This document shows positions 62,291 to 64,000 of a stretch of DNA of 64,000 nucleotides, piece after piece; position 1 is the first letter of the stretch; each line of letters starts with the position of its first letter. The DNA is from Phlebiopsis flavidoalba (lineage: Eukaryota; Basidiomycota; Agaricomycetes; Polyporales; Phanerochaetaceae): the NCBI GenBank assembly GCA_035772785.1, contig JAOCPU010000056.1, positions 174,630-238,629 of the forward strand. The letters run 5' to 3'. A model generated the notes under the pieces. That model saw only the letters and a list, made by a program, of their open reading frames with translations, was not told the origin of the DNA and did no database searches. The position numbers and the translations under genes are program-made.

Positions 62291-64000
62291 AGGGGGATAT
62301 TTGTGGACCTGTAGGTAAGGGTTTACCCACGCAAATACACGGAGATTTAATATTTTCACCTTATTCCCAGCACGTCTCCACTCTTGTTTCAAATACACAT
62401 TGACATCCTGTTCGACACACTTTCAAGTCGCGACACATACGAAGGTTCGTACTATTGTTTTCAACCATAGGGAAGACACTCACGATGTCCGTTTATGATT
62501 TCAAACGTCTCAGAATATTGTCGTACAGCTCGATTCGATGGCGACGAGGCTGCCCTGCTAGAGCCGGTTTATGTGTCCCCGGTCGCTGAGTCACACACGC
62601 TAACCCGATGTTCTTCAAACATTTTACCCACCATCTAGACATACTAACGAGTAGTTCTACAACTTGTATACTGTATCTCGAGCCGTTCGGCGTCCCCGGA
62701 GGCCGAGCACCTCATGTGCTGCCACATAGGTGAGTATTCTATTTACCTTCGCTTCCACTGGCTCTATCCCTCTCGGTTAGCGGTGTAAAAGCTTTATAAA
62801 ACACATATAGGAGACACGATCATACACTCTGCCGCTCAGCAATCCGTGCCTACAACTCCCATGCCGGGGCTCCTCTCTCCTCGACGTTCCGGCGAGGGCG
62901 CCTATGACCGTGGACACCGTTTTATTGCTGGACGCTTTCACAACGGTAGAATTCGATTACATGCGCATGTTATAGCGTTCCTAGTGCCGTATAAATGTAT
63001 TATTGACATTGCAATGTACAGTATTATGACTCTATAAGTGCTAAGTGGCCGCTTTTGGTGTTTCCTCCTCAGACTCTCTATCTCCCTTGTCAGACTACTT
63101 CCACACCATAGGATGGTATTAGATAGCTTTGAGATGGTCTGTATAATGTCTCCCTTACATGTTAATTGCTCTCTCAGCGTCCTGCCTGGTCTGAACAGGT
63201 GTATAGCTTTGGCAACATACAACAACATACACTCATATTCTGATACTCTCTGCTGGCTAGTATGCTTTCTGCATGCTGTAGCTTCATTCTGTATGTATGT
63301 GAACATGTTATTCATCGTTTGAAGCACTCCTCTGTGTTGCCAAGTCTTTTTCCAAATATACAGTTACATTTATGCCGCATTTTTCGTGTATTTTGACTGA
63401 ACTATAGATAGTTAACGGAATCATGCGCAAAATTGCTCCGGAAAACATCGATATATACTACCAAATCCAATCCCTGAGTATACACAGGACATGGGAGTAT
63501 ATAGTGGGGTCACACAGTAAAAGATATATGAATATATATCTAATTTACGTGCGCATTTTTAGCCATAATGATGTACATCCACTACCTTTACTTACAACCT
63601 TTATAATGGTATAAGTATATATGCATTAAGGCATCTGTGTGCTAGAGTAGTCATACATAAGAAGAGAAGCCCAAATGGGACCATATTCTCGGCCCCATGC
63701 GAGGCGCAGGGCGGGACTGTGCCCAATTTTGGCACGGGGCGGGCGCACAAACAAGGACAAATGAAGCGGCGCGGTGAGCGCCGGCAGCCGACGCGCTGTC
63801 GATATGATGGGGAGCAATAGGGTCCCTGTAGATTAGATACTGGGAATGCTCAATCTAATCAAGAGACCTAAGATAGTAATAGCATCAAGAATAGTCAAAC
63901 CCAGACAGCCTACAGAGCCCCCTGCGGATTTCCTGTGAAATAATGCATTACGCTCACCAGCCAACTGAAGGTAGCTAATGCATTACTTGCTTGCCCAGGG
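62291..64000. other. AT-rich terminal region, no clear gene
   Basis: Base composition becomes clearly AT-rich from about 62300. A minus-strand ORF (63327-62938, 129 codons) has a protein-like pattern (HTSQQRVSEYECML, SKLSNTILWCGSSL) but no recognised family. The 11-mer TAATGCATTAC occurs at 63941-63951 and again at 63976-63986. Confidence 0.4.

Overview
This window looks like nuclear DNA of a filamentous basidiomycete, probably an Agaricomycete of the polypore or mushroom type. Genes are split by many short introns of about 50-60 nt with GT...AG ends. Neighbouring genes sit in all orientations with short spacers. There are two basidiomycete-type HET-like genes and a chromodomain Ty3/gypsy element. 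No operons, CRISPR arrays or rRNA genes were seen. Almost every conserved housekeeping gene is crossed by single-base frameshifts, which points to an uncorrected long-read assembly rather than to pseudogenes. Gene limits given here are therefore spans, not clean reading frames.

Layout. 0-5 kb: a possible secreted-protein 5' end, a three-exon F-box-like gene, an inverted repeat of about 0.31 kb that copies this gene's 3' end, and an eroded paralogue. 5-11.3 kb: a repeat-rich block without a recognisable protein gene. It is built from a diverged direct duplication of about 1.6 kb, GC-rich palindromic repeats, and at least eleven copies of a short element with splice-site-like ends. 11.9-20 kb: acetyl-CoA carboxylase (ACC1, minus). 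20.7-22.9 kb: COQ6 ubiquinone monooxygenase (minus). 23.0-25.5 kb: exocyst SEC6 (plus). 25.8-29.1 kb: glutamine-dependent NAD+ synthetase QNS1 (minus). 30-33 kb: an unidentified charged low-complexity gene (minus). 33.3-37.5 kb: peroxisomal AAA-ATPase PEX1 (minus). 38.7-45.7 kb: an unidentified coding stretch and two HET-like paralogues (plus). 46.4-50.7 kb: a RING plus von Willebrand A protein (minus). 50.7-53.3 kb: gene-poor with a long G-rich tract. 53.35-54.96 kb: NASP-type histone chaperone (plus). 55.0-56.8 kb: gamma-glutamyl phosphate reductase PRO2 (minus). 59.0-61.3 kb: a 5'-truncated gypsy element with its 3' LTR. 61.4-64 kb: hairpin-rich sequence, then AT-rich sequence with no clear gene.

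The central 11.9-37.5 kb is an ordinary conserved core: fatty-acid, CoQ, NAD, proline and peroxisome functions that are linked only as housekeeping. The accessory interest lies in the flanks: the 5-11 kb duplicated repeat locus, the inverted gene-end duplication, the HET-like pair and the truncated retroelement.
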